A DNA stretch of 64,000 bases from Perkinsus olseni. Lineage: Eukaryota > Perkinsozoa > Perkinsida > Perkinsidae. The translations under genes were made by a program, and so were the position numbers. The stretch covers positions 1 through 64,000 of the forward strand of contig JABANP010000121.1 in assembly GCA_013115135.1 (NCBI GenBank). The letters are read 5' to 3'. Shown one piece after another: positions 1 through 12,816 of the stretch. How positions within the stretch are numbered: the stretch's first letter is position 1; every line of letters begins with the position of its first letter. The notes under the pieces were generated by a model. That model was given only the letters and a program-made list of their open reading frames with translations, was not told the DNA's origin and ran no database searches.

Positions 1-763
1 TTCACTCTTTCATTCTTTCCTTCAGAAAGAAAGGCTATTTTTCCTGAAGGAAGACATGCCTTATATTTTCCTCGGAAAAATAGGGAAAAATAGAAAACTG
101 GATGGAGGAAATTGTGGTGCAGAGAGAAAAACTCAGAAAAGGCGAAAAAGGAAAAGCGAGATGTAGTTGATCACCAATCACGACTAGGAGGCATAGAGAT
201 GTGCCGCAGCCTCCGACAGAAATATAACTGAAACATTCGGGAGATTTAAACACTCGAAACGACGGAATCGATGGATCTCGTCGTTGATCTTTAGGGCGCG
301 CAGGAGTGTCCATCAAAGCTCGAAGCTCACGGAAAAGAGAGGAAACGTGCGGCTCTTTGCCCTACTGGTGGAGCTCACCCACTGGAGTGTGAAAAGACGA
401 GTGTGGAATTTTAAAGTTACTTTCCTTAGGGATAACCTGTTGACGAATAATATGTTTAGAGACGCCTTCCTCCGCTGGGCAACCATAAGGAGGTTTCACT
501 GCAGACCGCTGTGAGAAGTTATTCTCACGAGCGCGTATTCAATGCTCATCCGGTACAGACGGTTCCGTTTCCTCGAGTCACTCAATATGAGTGCCACCGA
601 TGATTCCACGTTGAAAAGTATACTAAATTCATAATTCTTGAAGCCCTATGCCTCATGATTACTCCTCCAATGGAGAAGTTCCATGTTGCGTTTCAGTGAC
701 TGCAGAGTCAAGTGACCGCGGAGGTGAAGGAACGCTCACAGTTCACCTCTTAAGCAGAGCTCC
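1..763. other. no gene recognised
   Basis: Short frames on both strands have no recognisable motifs, start context or splice-site pattern. I see nothing supportable here apart from A/T-rich simple stretches at the left edge. Confidence 0.5.
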
Positions 764-2110
764 TCAAGACCAGCTGGCATGAGTTGCTGATCTCAAATGC
801 ACCTCCAGCATCGTGAAGGCCTTGGCAATCTCGTTTCGGTCTCGTCTGTCGGTGGCGTCGAGATGATAACATAAATCATCGATACGTCTCAAAGCTAGCG
901 GTGGAGGAGCAAATACCAGCGCATCAGCTCTCTCTTTCTTCGAGGGAATTCGATAGAAGTATATCGGCTTGTCTCTTGGGAGTGAACTATGTAAACATTT
1001 TAGTCGTGATGCAGAGACCCGGTAGGGAGGCGACTGACGATCTCTGAAACTCACCAAAGATTTTTCAGACGAATCATGCTGAGCTGTTCAGTTTTCCTTT
1101 TTGTTAAAATACGACCCCACCGCAGGAAGCACCGTATGAGTCTTAATGACCCGTTGACCTTTCGAGGACGACTGGCGGTGAGGCTGCTTTCTCAGGGGTG
1201 GATTTCTGTTAAAAGCGCGCCCGAGTAACTCAGCTTTTCCAACGCCTGGGTTGGTGCGGCAGAAACCGATGGCACGTGTGAGGGACTAGCCTGCATCGTC
1301 GCCCATGGAGGTTTTGTGTGGAGTTATATTCGCTAGTATCTGTCATCCGTCTTGTTGTTGCCGTCAAGCTACCACTGTTGAGAACCAGCTTCGGGGGCCG
1401 AGGAGTCGACCAGAGGCGTGCTCGTTTAAATCCAACTGCACCGGATGGGTCAGATTATATGCGCCCGCACGACCAAGAGAGAAAACCCAGGAGTCCCCGA
1501 AGTGAGTAGGACGGAAGCCAGGCCTAACCCAAGCCGCGGGAGGGATTCCTAGTCCTGAGGCGACCTCCACGAAGTACGCCTTTAACCACTTTCCGTTCTC
1601 TACTGTGAAAGCACTCCCTCTGGAACACGTTATTTGAGCCTCAATCTTACCAGATGAAGAATCTATCTGTACTCAGTGCATTGTACCGTTTGACTTCGCA
1701 TAGCGAGGGCATCTCGATTTCGCGTCCGTCTCCCCTATGGTGACATGCATCAGCGCTCTATTATCGTCTCTCGGTTCCGGGGGCTCTAATGTGAACTTTC
1801 ACGTATTGACTTCCCCAGGAAGTCCACTTCCTCACCAGCTGATGTAGTATCCGGCGGCAAGGGGGCACCGAGAGCCCGCCTGGCACTCGAAGACAACTTG
1901 TTGAATGACGGTGCAGAGGACGAGCCCCTAGCGCGATAGGGGGACACCGACAACATGGTGAGTAACAACGTTTGACGGAATAAACGTCATTGAGGCGCAT
2001 CCCGCGTCCTGGGCGCACCGGAGGCGAGCGATTATCGCATTCTGGCATACGGCACTGAGGAGGAGCGGGGATCGCCACCCGATGCAGTCATATGCTGCAT
2101 CGATCATCAA
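764..2110 (-). pseudogene. decayed copy of the two-domain secreted protein at 37.8-39.3 kb
   Basis: Read on the minus strand, fragments in shifting frames match the gene at 37816-39273 in the same order. A signal-peptide region lies at 1786-2110, followed by a block with GLGIPPAAWVRPGFR and SLGRAGAYNLT at about 1410-1570. The C-terminal domain at 764-1057 has LVFAPPPLAL and DATDRRDRNEIA. Frame changes between and inside the blocks mean no full protein can be made. At the position of the in-frame TGA in the 38.7-kb copy, this copy has TTG. The function of the family is unknown; a secreted or surface protein is inferred from the N-terminal hydrophobic segment of the paralogue. Confidence 0.8.
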
Positions 2111-2120
2111 AGGGACAGCT

Positions 2121-5100
2121 TCTCGCGTGCGTGCAGATGGTAACCATCTCGCATGGTTAACGGAGGAAGATAAAGTAACTCATTTTGGTGCTTTGTCTAA
2201 TCATTGAGGCGCGGCTTTTGTCTACAAATCCCTGAGGCGTGGCTTTGCCGAATCCCTGAGAGGCGAGGCCCTGGACAAAACCATACCATCAGAGTTTCGG
2301 ATGGAACAGTACCGTATATTCAGGTGAACTCGAATACCGAGACCGAGCTAAGCTGAAGTATTTCGCTGAGCATTTATTGATTAATTTTCATCGATAACTC
2401 ATTCAAGTCAGCAACGGCCACACCTACTGCAAGTTCTCTAACAGCAACTTGCTTTCAGCACGAGCGCAAGGGCCCCGAGGACCCGGCGACCGGGTCGCGG
2501 TCTTCAAAAGACGGCCTTCATACCCCTCGCACACCTCCAAGTCCCCCTCGGTTGTAGCTATATTTTTCTACAGTAGAAATTCTACTCCTGTAGCCTACAG
2601 GCTGTAGGCTACAGGCTGTAGCTCCTGCAACAGACTTTCATGGTATGATAACCTCGCACGAATGTTCGCCGCAGACTTCGCCTGAGAACAATGTCCTCAA
2701 CACGTTGTCGGTTAGTTACCGGCGGTAACAACGCTACGCGATTCAGCCCATACCGATAATCTATCGGGTATATCGGCGGTAGACACTACCGGAAGACGCA
2801 CGACAATCTATAGACTATAGTGATGGCCTCACATGCTGTTTCGGCTTGAGCATGCCACATAAGCGATGCAACTCGAAGCCTCTTGTTCTTGTCGGGACCC
2901 TAGTAGCCTCGACATCTTCAGCCATGATGAACGATAGGAAGTGGGCCTTCTCCCGAAATGAAGGAAAACTTCCTTAGAACAAAAAGAACGAGCCGATCTA
3001 CTTTGAACTCTATGCTGATTTAGCTCCGCTCTTTCTATGCTGAGCATTGCTGAAGCCTCAGTAGCGCTTGATATGATGAATTTTGCGTAATGCATCATTA
3101 GATGGCGTAGAATAAATCTACAGTAGCTCAGCCGATCGACTGTGTATCAGATCCAGCTTCCAAGGTTGCCGCATTCGCGATAAACTCCGGGTTGCCGCAT
3201 TCCACTTCGGTCAGCCTGGCCGGGCCGTAAGACCTTCACCATAGAAGACTCGCAGGACAAACCTCTACTAGAGGACCCCTCATGACCAACTAGACATCGT
3301 AAAAAGGCGACACAACAACGTTGAATACTCTGGTACATCAAGTGACTTTCGCATCACTTGGAAGAACTTATCACGCCATGTCGAGCATTGTCATATGATG
3401 CGCTACTGACAGTAGCAGCCTGCTGCTAGCAGGTAGCAAACAATTAAGCAGAATCGTCGTATCTAGAAGACAGGAAAGCCGTAATCGCTTGTGGTAAAAG
3501 TTCGCACGCGCGATCTCTCACATCCTCCTCAGGAAGGCCTTTAGAGAGTCTCTGACAGAGACCGCCGGTCTTGCGGCTTTTCAATCGTTCCGAGCTCAGC
3601 AAGAAGCCAAATCAACTTCGATGCTCTGAGAAAACGCACTTCAGCACTAAGATCATTCGAACAAAATCCTGCTGCTCACTCTCCCTGGTGAGCTGGGAGG
3701 AGTTGCTGTTGAGCTTGATAGGCTTCCCCTGTATGTGTTAGAGTCATCGGGGCGCGACGAGGGAAGTGAAGACGGACGCCAACTCTCCACCTGCGGGCAA
3801 TGAAAGCTCTAGCTGGTAGGTGAAGGTTGATAGTCCACTACGCACTTCTGATTCGTCCAAGGGAGGCGGCTGCGCAGCTCCGGGAATAAATACAGAACGG
3901 TTTAGCATACTACGATTACTGAGGAGGAGATACTGAGCGCTTATCGGGCACATGCTCAGGAAGCCTCGCTAGTAGATGGCGATCCGTTTAGAGCTATGAG
4001 GTACCTTCCCGAGTCAAGAACACCTTCTTCCTCCTCCGCTGCTCCGCTGCTCCGTTCTCCGGCATCTAGTCTCTCAATAACTGGGAAAAGTAGAACCCAA
4101 TGAAGCCTTAAAAGACCAAGCACATCGAGGAATGTTGCAAGATGATGTTTGAGAGTAAATATCGTCAGGGTATGAAGACATCAGTGTCAGAGGATCTCAT
4201 TTGGAAACCCAATTTACGTCTGCCCAACAGTTTGGTAAGGCTAGAAAACATCATCGGCTACTGTAAAAAGGTGGGCGCTCTCACCCTGCTCCAGATTCCT
4301 CCGCCTTTCCGTTTCTATCCATTTGTTGACTATCGACCTCTCGTATTTTGCCAACTCCACCTTGAGAAGACATACTTTGTTATCAACTAACGTGTTTTGG
4401 CTCCCAGCGTGGGAGTCCTAGGACGCGTATCAACTTAAAATGTGAAACAGTTTCCTACCAATATCACATGGTGGAGATTTTCCTTCAGCTCTCTGATCGT
4501 TATCGGGCATTCTTCGACAGCGGGAAGTTTGTATCTTTCAACCTACGATACGAGCCGTGAACTGAGTCAGTTCACGGAACTTCAGTTCCGAACTGTTAGC
4601 CGCAGGGAAGTCCGACTTGATGTATCAATTCCCGCCGATGTTCCTGCACGAGGCAGTCAATCTCTCTCTCAAGGCAAAGCCCCATAACATCCTGAGCTGT
4701 GACCGAGGGTCTTCCTGGAAGACTCTTCCACAAGCCTGATTCGGGACCCGAATTTCGGGTACTTATAAAAGCGAGTGGTAGGCCCTGGAACGCGCACCTC
4801 AACAAGCTCCGATGGCTCGGTGCTGCACCCTTGCCCTCCGTCCGACAACTCAAGCGCTTCTCTCTCTTCGTCCACTGGCTGAAGAATCTGCAAGATAGAT
4901 CATGTAGTATATTAGACAATCACCTTCCGAAGAAAGTCGCAGCGTACTACTGAAGTTTGATCTTAGAATATATGGAAATCTAGTAGATCCGGTCTACTTT
5001 GACATAGACCGGTCCGGTATGTTCAACGGTTGGACGGTAGATCTGGTATATCCGATCAGACTGATCGGATATACCAGCTTGCTCACCGTTGACTCTCCCT

Positions 5101-5337
5101 CGACTGCTGCTTTAAGCTCTTCATTCTGCTGCTGGAAGCTTTGGCCGATTTTCTCAAGCTCATGGTTCCGTTCCAGTTCTCGTCGCAAGAGATGATGAAC
5201 TTCATGTAGATTTTTGCTGTAGACCGCTTGGCGTTGCTGACAGAAGAGATAACTATGTTACTAGTAGATGGTTGCTAGTGGTGCTGAGACATCGGCATCA
5301 CTCGGATAGTCTTAGCGCGAGATTACCACGCAGAAGT
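2121..5337. other. no gene recognised; small palindromes
   Basis: No exon with a recognisable motif was found. A short self-complementary run lies at about 2575-2625, built from TGTAGCCTACAGGCTGTAGG. Paired palindromes lie at 4985-5077. Confidence 0.45.
5043..5077. repeat. perfect palindrome, 17-bp arms, 1-nt centre
   Basis: CTGGTATATCCGATCAG is followed by a single A and then by its exact reverse complement. A second, looser inverted pair (GGTCTA / TAGACC) lies just upstream at about 4990-5015. It could be a MITE remnant or a protein-binding site; no flanking duplication is evident. Confidence 0.85.
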
Positions 5338-5345
5338 CTCACAAA

Positions 5346-6140
5346 CAGGGTGGTCGGTTTTGGGGGTTTATTCTATAACTCCCCCCCGGGGAGTTATTCT
5401 GTGGTTTTCGGGGTTTATGCCGGGGGTCTACGGGATAAATGGTACTTCGCGAAAAAGGACGTCCGAGAGCCAAAATTCTTGCGCCTCTTGCATATCCCGC
5501 GTTTTTTTCGCGCGCTTCGCGCGCCCCTATGATTTGCACTGGATATCCTAGGCTACTCTCTGGGGATTCTCGACCGAGTCTCTGCTCTCCCGAGCTGTCA
5601 CTCAAGGGCCTTGGGCCAAGGCCACCAGATCGAGCCGTTTTATCACAGTCACAGTATGATTCACAGAAGCCAGTTCGAGCCCTTGAACTTCGAGGAGAGT
5701 TGCCTGACTTGCCTCGAACTCCCCACGGGGAAGATAGCCCGCCGAGCTAACATCGGAAGCACCAGGAATAAACCCGTGCTGCGCGCATGCGTTCGATGCT
5801 GTCCAAGCTCAACCTAGTTGGAGCCATCACGACATTAATGGCCCTCGACGGGAATAAAGACCATCCCGGACGGTCCAACTACGCAAGTTCACCCTGAGCG
5901 GCACTCCGGATCAATACCACTCCCACGATACCTTGAGGCAACGCAACATAGCGGTTCCTAACTGGGTACGAAGAGCAGAATTCTCGCGAATCTTGCATAC
6001 CTTGCTATTTTCTTCGCGCGCTTCGCGCGCAGCTGAAAGTCCCGTTAACCCCCGGAGGTGGATCGGTATTTCTCCCCGTGTAGTAATTGGGGGTTTTTGG
6101 GGCGGGGTTTATTATAACTCCCCAGCCACCGACCACCCTG
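5346..6140. mobile_element. non-autonomous hAT-type transposon (795 bp)
   Basis: The ends are terminal inverted repeats: the left begins CAGGGTGGTCGGT and the right ends with its reverse complement, ACCGACCACCCTG. The 8-bp direct duplication CTCACAAA flanks both sides (5338-5345 and 6141-6148). An 8-bp TSD with CAGGG-type ends is the signature of the hAT superfamily. Inside are subterminal repeats built around TCTTGCATA and CGCGCGCTTCGCGCGC, present once near each end in the same orientation. No transposase frame is present, so mobilisation would need an enzyme supplied from elsewhere. The intact TSD suggests a fairly recent insertion. Confidence 0.88.
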
Positions 6141-6148
6141 CTCACAAA

Positions 6149-7900
6149 CGACGGTCATAGAACCACTAGCCCCTGTTTAGTAACTGTGATTTTCCTGCCT
6201 ATGCTAAAGTTCTCACTCATAATTCTTCGGAATGATGCTTCTCAAGCCTTTCCTGCTCGGCAGTTAACTCAATCTGCTTCAACTCGAGTAATGCCGTGTA
6301 TTCTCTGAGGCGTTCATAATGGTCTCGGGGTATGGACATAGTCATAAGATGGTAGAAACTACAGGGTGGCAAGATTCCGTAAAGCGATAGCGACCAAGCC
6401 CAGCAGCCTTAGCTGCGAAGGCCTCGTGGCTGCTTGAGCTTTGCGCTAGCTTTAAGCCTCGAGAGCCTTGACTCAGGAATCTCGAGGAATCCAGAGGCTC
6501 GAAGACCTAGTCAAATCAGTGCTCAGCGAACAAGCAGGATCGTAATAAACCCGGATTGTTCAATACTGAATCAGGACTCTGTTTTCATAAGGATTCTTGA
6601 TGTTCCCACTTATCGTCGCCTGACAACGACTTACATCCCTGAGTGACGGTTCCTGGGATATTGACAAGCCAACTCATCATCGTTCCGTGAAATATAACCA
6701 TGTACACACAGTAGAAGCCTTCATATATGTGGTGAAATTCCCTACGCTTGGGAAATAATGGTGCTAGGAGAATTGGCCACCGTATAACCTCTTGTACTCT
6801 TTCAAACGAAGCAGCCATCTCATCCGTACTACTAGCTTCCCCGCACAAGGAGACCTTGGAAGCTCTTTCGCCCTGCTCTTTTCTTCTGTATCCGCGCAGC
6901 AGCATCTCCTGAGATTCATACGCAGCTAACGTAGCACAATCGAATTTGTCACCCTTTATCAGTCGTAGCATACCACCTGCGTGACTATCTTATTCCTCAG
7001 CGCGATCGTTATATTCGTCCGGAGCCTAAGAGCGGCCTCCTTATCTCGGAGAGTTTTCCTGAGCTTTTTGTTGGCTTCGAGGGCTTCGTCGCGAGCCTGA
7101 TCACTGTGACTCACAGTCTGTGAGAGTCTCCCACTTCCGAAGAAAAAAACAACAGACTAGCGAACTTTGATAATGCCCTCCCGTTCGGCCTCGTTCTTCC
7201 GCTGCATATCCCGTCCCTTCGAAAGCTCGTTAAGATGATTCCCTTCTAACTGGTTGTAGTCCTAAAGAGATCTAACTATTAATCAGTTTCGATCCCATGA
7301 GAATTCGTTGATCACCTCTGCGATCCTCTCAAGCTCGGCCTCCATATTATTCATTAATTGTCTCATTGCCTCAAGTCGCCACTCTAGATTCTTTCGCAAG
7401 TTCGTTTGTTCATCGAAGATTGCCTAAGACCAAGGAAATACTACTATTGTATTTTACCGAAAAATGGTGTAGAAACGCCAACATCTGAAGAGTCATTCGA
7501 GTACGCAGGGTGGAGTGTTCCGACGAAGTAGAAATATTGAAGGCGACGGAAAAGAAGTACAAATCAGCAGAACCGGGATATAAATTCTACCTGTTCCCGC
7601 CTATGTGTTATAATCGTCAGCGTGTCCAGTCCACCTTCAGTGCTCTTGTCCAGGGCTTGGCGCTCGGCCTTGCCTGCACCTAGTATCGAGTAACCCACGA
7701 CTTGTAGCGCGTTATTTTTTGCAATTTACCGATATCCCCCTCGTTATTTTTCTGTTCCCTCTTACTAAGAGGAGCATCGACCTGAATTCCAAAAACGCAC
7801 TGACGTGGGAACTGGGCAAAGCTGATCTCTCTCGGTATCACTCCATAAATTTGGTATGACCGTCGTGAGCAGCACCGGCTTACTGCTGTTAAACAGAGTT
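6149..7900. other. no gene recognised between the hAT element and PP2A
   Basis: A 128-aa minus-strand frame (6585-6971) overlaps a dispersed repeat and carries no recognised domain. I do not support a gene here. Confidence 0.4.
6581..6729. repeat. dispersed repeat copy 1 (~149 bp)
   Basis: This is nearly identical to 7901-8043 in the same orientation, beginning at TTTTCATAAGGAT and ending near AGAAGCCTTCATATAT. Small differences, including a 6-nt indel near the start, separate the copies. Confidence 0.85.
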
Positions 7901-8043
7901 TTTTTCATAAGGATGCTCCCACTTATCGTCGCCTGACGACGACTTACGTCCCTGAGGGACGGTCCCTGTGATATTGACAAGCCAACTCGTCATCGTTTCG
8001 TGAAATATAACAATCTACACACAGTAGAAGCCTTCATATATTT
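7901..8043. repeat. dispersed repeat copy 2, adjoining the PP2A 3' end
   Basis: The same repeat as at 6581-6729. It ends about 50 bp from the PP2A stop codon, so it probably overlaps the PP2A 3' UTR. Confidence 0.85.
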
Positions 8044-8093
8044 TACTCGAAAGAAACGGCTGATGATGCACCCGCTAGGGGCCTCTACATCAA

Positions 8094-9961
<1,868 letters not shown>

Positions 9962-10273
9962 TCGAGTATCCCAGCCCTGCGGTGTAGACCCCACACTACC
10001 TGTCCAGATCGGCTCTCCCTGGTAGAGGCGGCTCGCCGGTAGAAGATACACTTTTCGGTGATGCAATCGATGTTTCTGCAGCAGCCGTCATCGCTCCACC
10101 ACGACCGCTATTATACATTAACAGCAGCAAAAAACTGACACAACTCACGCTCTGTGAACCCCCAGCTTCAACCTTAGATACCAACGTTGAACTCAACATG
10201 CTCGTGAAGCAACCGCTAAATTATCTAACTATCCTTCTCGTCATCGTCATGCATTACTAGAATAAATTAACGG

Positions 10274-10621
10274 TTACCAAACAGCATCATCATCGCCCCT
10301 TATACCACAAATCCACAAATCATCATCATAACGATCAACCAACAAACGAGACAAGCGATAATTTTCGATTATACCATGCATGGCGGTTGGACCAAGCCAG
10401 TACAGACAAACGGTGCTGAGAATGCCTTCACCGGGATTCGAACCAGGGACCTCTTCAGCAATGCAATAACCCGGAGGCACAGCACAAGTGTTCAACGAAG
10501 AAGGACCTACACTCATAACCGTAGGACCATTACGCCGAGTACTACCAGCTCCTCCTCCGGAAAGGGCGGAGCGAAGCAGCATGGCAGATAATTCGAAAAA
10601 AAACGAGCCTTCCTCTGCCAC
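10274..10621 (-). CDS. hypothetical protein, probably spliced
   Basis: A 115-aa frame beginning MAEEGSFFFELSAML, upstream of PP2A on the same strand. Its C-terminal half is acidic (DRYDDDLWICGIRGDDD). The frame crosses a tRNA-like stretch at 10416-10470 bounded by GT and CTCAG, so the real product may be spliced differently. No family was recognised; it could be a terminal exon of an unidentified gene. Confidence 0.3.
   Translation of the reverse strand: MAEEGSFFFELSAMLLRSALSGGGAGSTRRNGPTVMSVGPSSLNTCAVPPGYCIAEEVPGSNPGEGILSTVCLYWLGPTAMHGIIENYRLSRLLVDRYDDDLWICGIRGDDDAVW
10416..10470 (-). other. tRNA-like, possible 55-bp intron
   Basis: On the minus strand, GTTATTGC begins the segment and GCATTCTCAG ends it. 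Between them lies GGTCCCTGGTTCGAATCCCG, a strong B-box/T-arm sequence. No 5' acceptor strand pairs with it, so it is not a functional tRNA. Boundaries are inferred from GT/AG only. Confidence 0.5.
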
Positions 10622-11365
10622 CTTCCACAGCAGTCTTTAATGCCACTCGGACATCGCCGACAGTCGCCGTGAAAGGAGGGAGGCTCGACAGAACGTAAAA
10701 GCAAATTAATAAATATAAAAACTTGTCCCCTCTCAAAGCGTGCGGCTCAAAAACAGCACGGCGAGATGAGACAACCCATAAAGCGCTCAGCAAGGAAGGT
10801 CATCAGCTACTATCGCACTCCATCCTTGGCGAGGCTTCGACTACCACGACCATCAACAGAAGTCTCGCAAGAGCCTGCATTTTTAAGTTTTGTTTTTAGG
10901 ACAACTTCAAGTGTGCAGCAACAAGTATGCAAGAATCTGTCATATTCAGGTTTTCATTACCGATGGTGCGAGCACTTTATATAAAGGGTGATGGCAATAA
11001 TAACAACAATCGTAAACGTAATCATCGCGCGGCACAAAAATCCGAGAGACAGGTCTCTCAGACTGGCCGACAAGATGAGGTCACCGTTGGAAGACGCGGT
11101 CCTTGATTAGACTTATAGATACTAGCCAAGACGCTGGCTTCCTTTCAACGGACAAATCATGCGCTCGAGCAGGTTGGGGAGCGATGCTGGAGTGATGAGG
11201 AACAAGCAAAATGTAGAGGGCAAACGGGCAGTAAATCACAGCGGAGCGAAGCTGGAAAACGGCGATAATATCTGAGATGGTTGGCACTGGGTGGAATAGT
11301 CTATGGACCTCAGACTTACCAGCAGCTCCCACCGACAGCGACTGCCTCCCCTCTAGAAGGGGTCA

Positions 11366-11416
11366 ACTGATAGGGCTCGAACTGAGGGCGTGAGGCTCCA
11401 CCGCACTGCTCGGGGA
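11366..11416 (-). other. degenerate tRNA-like sequence with A- and B-box
   Basis: On the minus strand, GAGCAGTGCGGTGGAGC resembles a D-arm (A-box) and CAGTTCGAGCCC a T-arm. Too little lies between them for an anticodon arm. A TATCAG follows, so it could be a short intron of the same kind as 15501-15570. Confidence 0.4.
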
Positions 11417-11478
11417 AGAGAACGCTGGTCGGGTCCGTATCAGTAGGGCTTTCCTCGACTTCTACGCAAAGGAGAGGA

Positions 11479-12243
11479 TTAGACGAACGTGGAAGACCGT
11501 AGGGTGCTGAAGTGCAGTCTCACGGCAGAGGTTGGCGTACCTCTATTTTCTCGCTCTTCGTCGGAGGCCTCTGCCACCCTGATGCGTTTGGGTTCCGGGG
11601 CGTCGGCGGCGGGGCGATTGGCCAGAGATAATGCCTTGATAGAGCTGGTGTCCATCAGTGGTTGAGCACGCAATTCGGGTTTGTTGTTGAACTCCTTGCT
11701 GCGCACGGCCAAGCCGAACTTCTGAGCCTGAGCTCTCGGGAGTTGGGAAAGGAGTGGTATGAAGAAACGTACAAGTTGATTCATGATATTCATGACGGGT
11801 TTCTGTTGCATATCTAGCAAGGCTCGGCCGGCAGCAGTTTGCAGTGTGGCGCGCTGCATCGCTCCAGCAGGCGCTCGAACTCCTTTACCGTTGCCGCGGT
11901 GCTTGGCCAAGGCATCCTGAGGTCGAGCATGCAGGATACAAACCAGGTCAATGCGACGACTCACCTTGTGCACTCTTTCCCCATAATTTGCGGAAGCCTC
12001 CGGATCTAGGATCTTTTGCAGCTGGAAGCCTCTGAAGCCTATCAAACCAGTGCGATAAGCCTTGGGTCTGAAGGTCTGATGCTCCACAGCAGCGGCAGCA
12101 GCAGGGGCGTCAACGACGTCGCCCGAGGGGCCAACAGCCGCCACGTCTTCCTCACTGCCACTGATCGTGAAGGATACCATTGAGGGAGTTGTACAAACAA
12201 GGTTGGCTGGCAGCCAAGCACAGTGATTGCGTGAGATTTTCAT
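11479..12243 (-). CDS. hypothetical protein, 254 aa
   Basis: An uninterrupted frame from an ATG, long for this window. The N-terminus has an Ala-rich low-complexity run. The middle is basic and contains FQLQKILDPEASANYGERVH. The C-terminal third includes PEPKRIRVAEASDEERENR, typical of a disordered nuclear-type segment. No recognised domain and no signal peptide. It lies divergently from PRP38B with about 570 bp between. It could be a single-exon gene or one large exon of a spliced gene. Confidence 0.5.
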   Translation of the reverse strand: MKISRNHCAWLPANLVCTTPSMVSFTISGSEEDVAAVGPSGDVVDAPAAAAAVEHQTFRPKAYRTGLIGFRGFQLQKILDPEASANYGERVHKVSRRIDLVCILHARPQDALAKHRGNGKGVRAPAGAMQRATLQTAAGRALLDMQQKPVMNIMNQLVRFFIPLLSQLPRAQAQKFGLAVRSKEFNNKPELRAQPLMDTSSIKALSLANRPAADAPEPKRIRVAEASDEERENRGTPTSAVRLHFSTLRSSTFV

Positions 12244-12816
12244 AACGCGCTCAGCAAGGCTACGTTACTAGGTGACCCTGTCGAGCGAGCTAATTCTGAG
12301 GCTCGGAACCGCTTCTGTGCTTGGAATGCGGTTCCAGGACCGATTCTGCGCCTTAGAACTATTTATCGGACGGGGGCAAGTACAAAATCCAAGGGAAAGG
12401 TACTAAATCCAAGGAAGCGCGTGCGACAGACAGGCAAAAGCAACAGAGGAAACCCATGAATTGCGGGTGAAGGCAGGAACGGAAAACCAGAAACCCCTCC
12501 CGAAATCCGACAGGGTTTCTGGACACCGCCTTTCACTAATAAGCATCATCTGTTAGGCCAACAGCTCAGTCTCTCGTTCTTTTGCCCGACACTAGAGGGC
12601 TGAAGCTCTCTCGAATTCATGCAGGTGAGTTAAATAGCAGTCTCTCGTAGCTGCATTAACATCGGGCCGCTTAGTGCCCGACGGTCGCAAGAATCCCGTG
12701 CAGTGGTAGAGTCGCGTTGAGAGGTTTCAAGAGATTGCAAGAGCTCAAGACTAGCGGAGCGAAGCGACTCACGTATTCCAACTATCTTTATCACACACCT
12801 TGTGCTGGTTGTTGAA

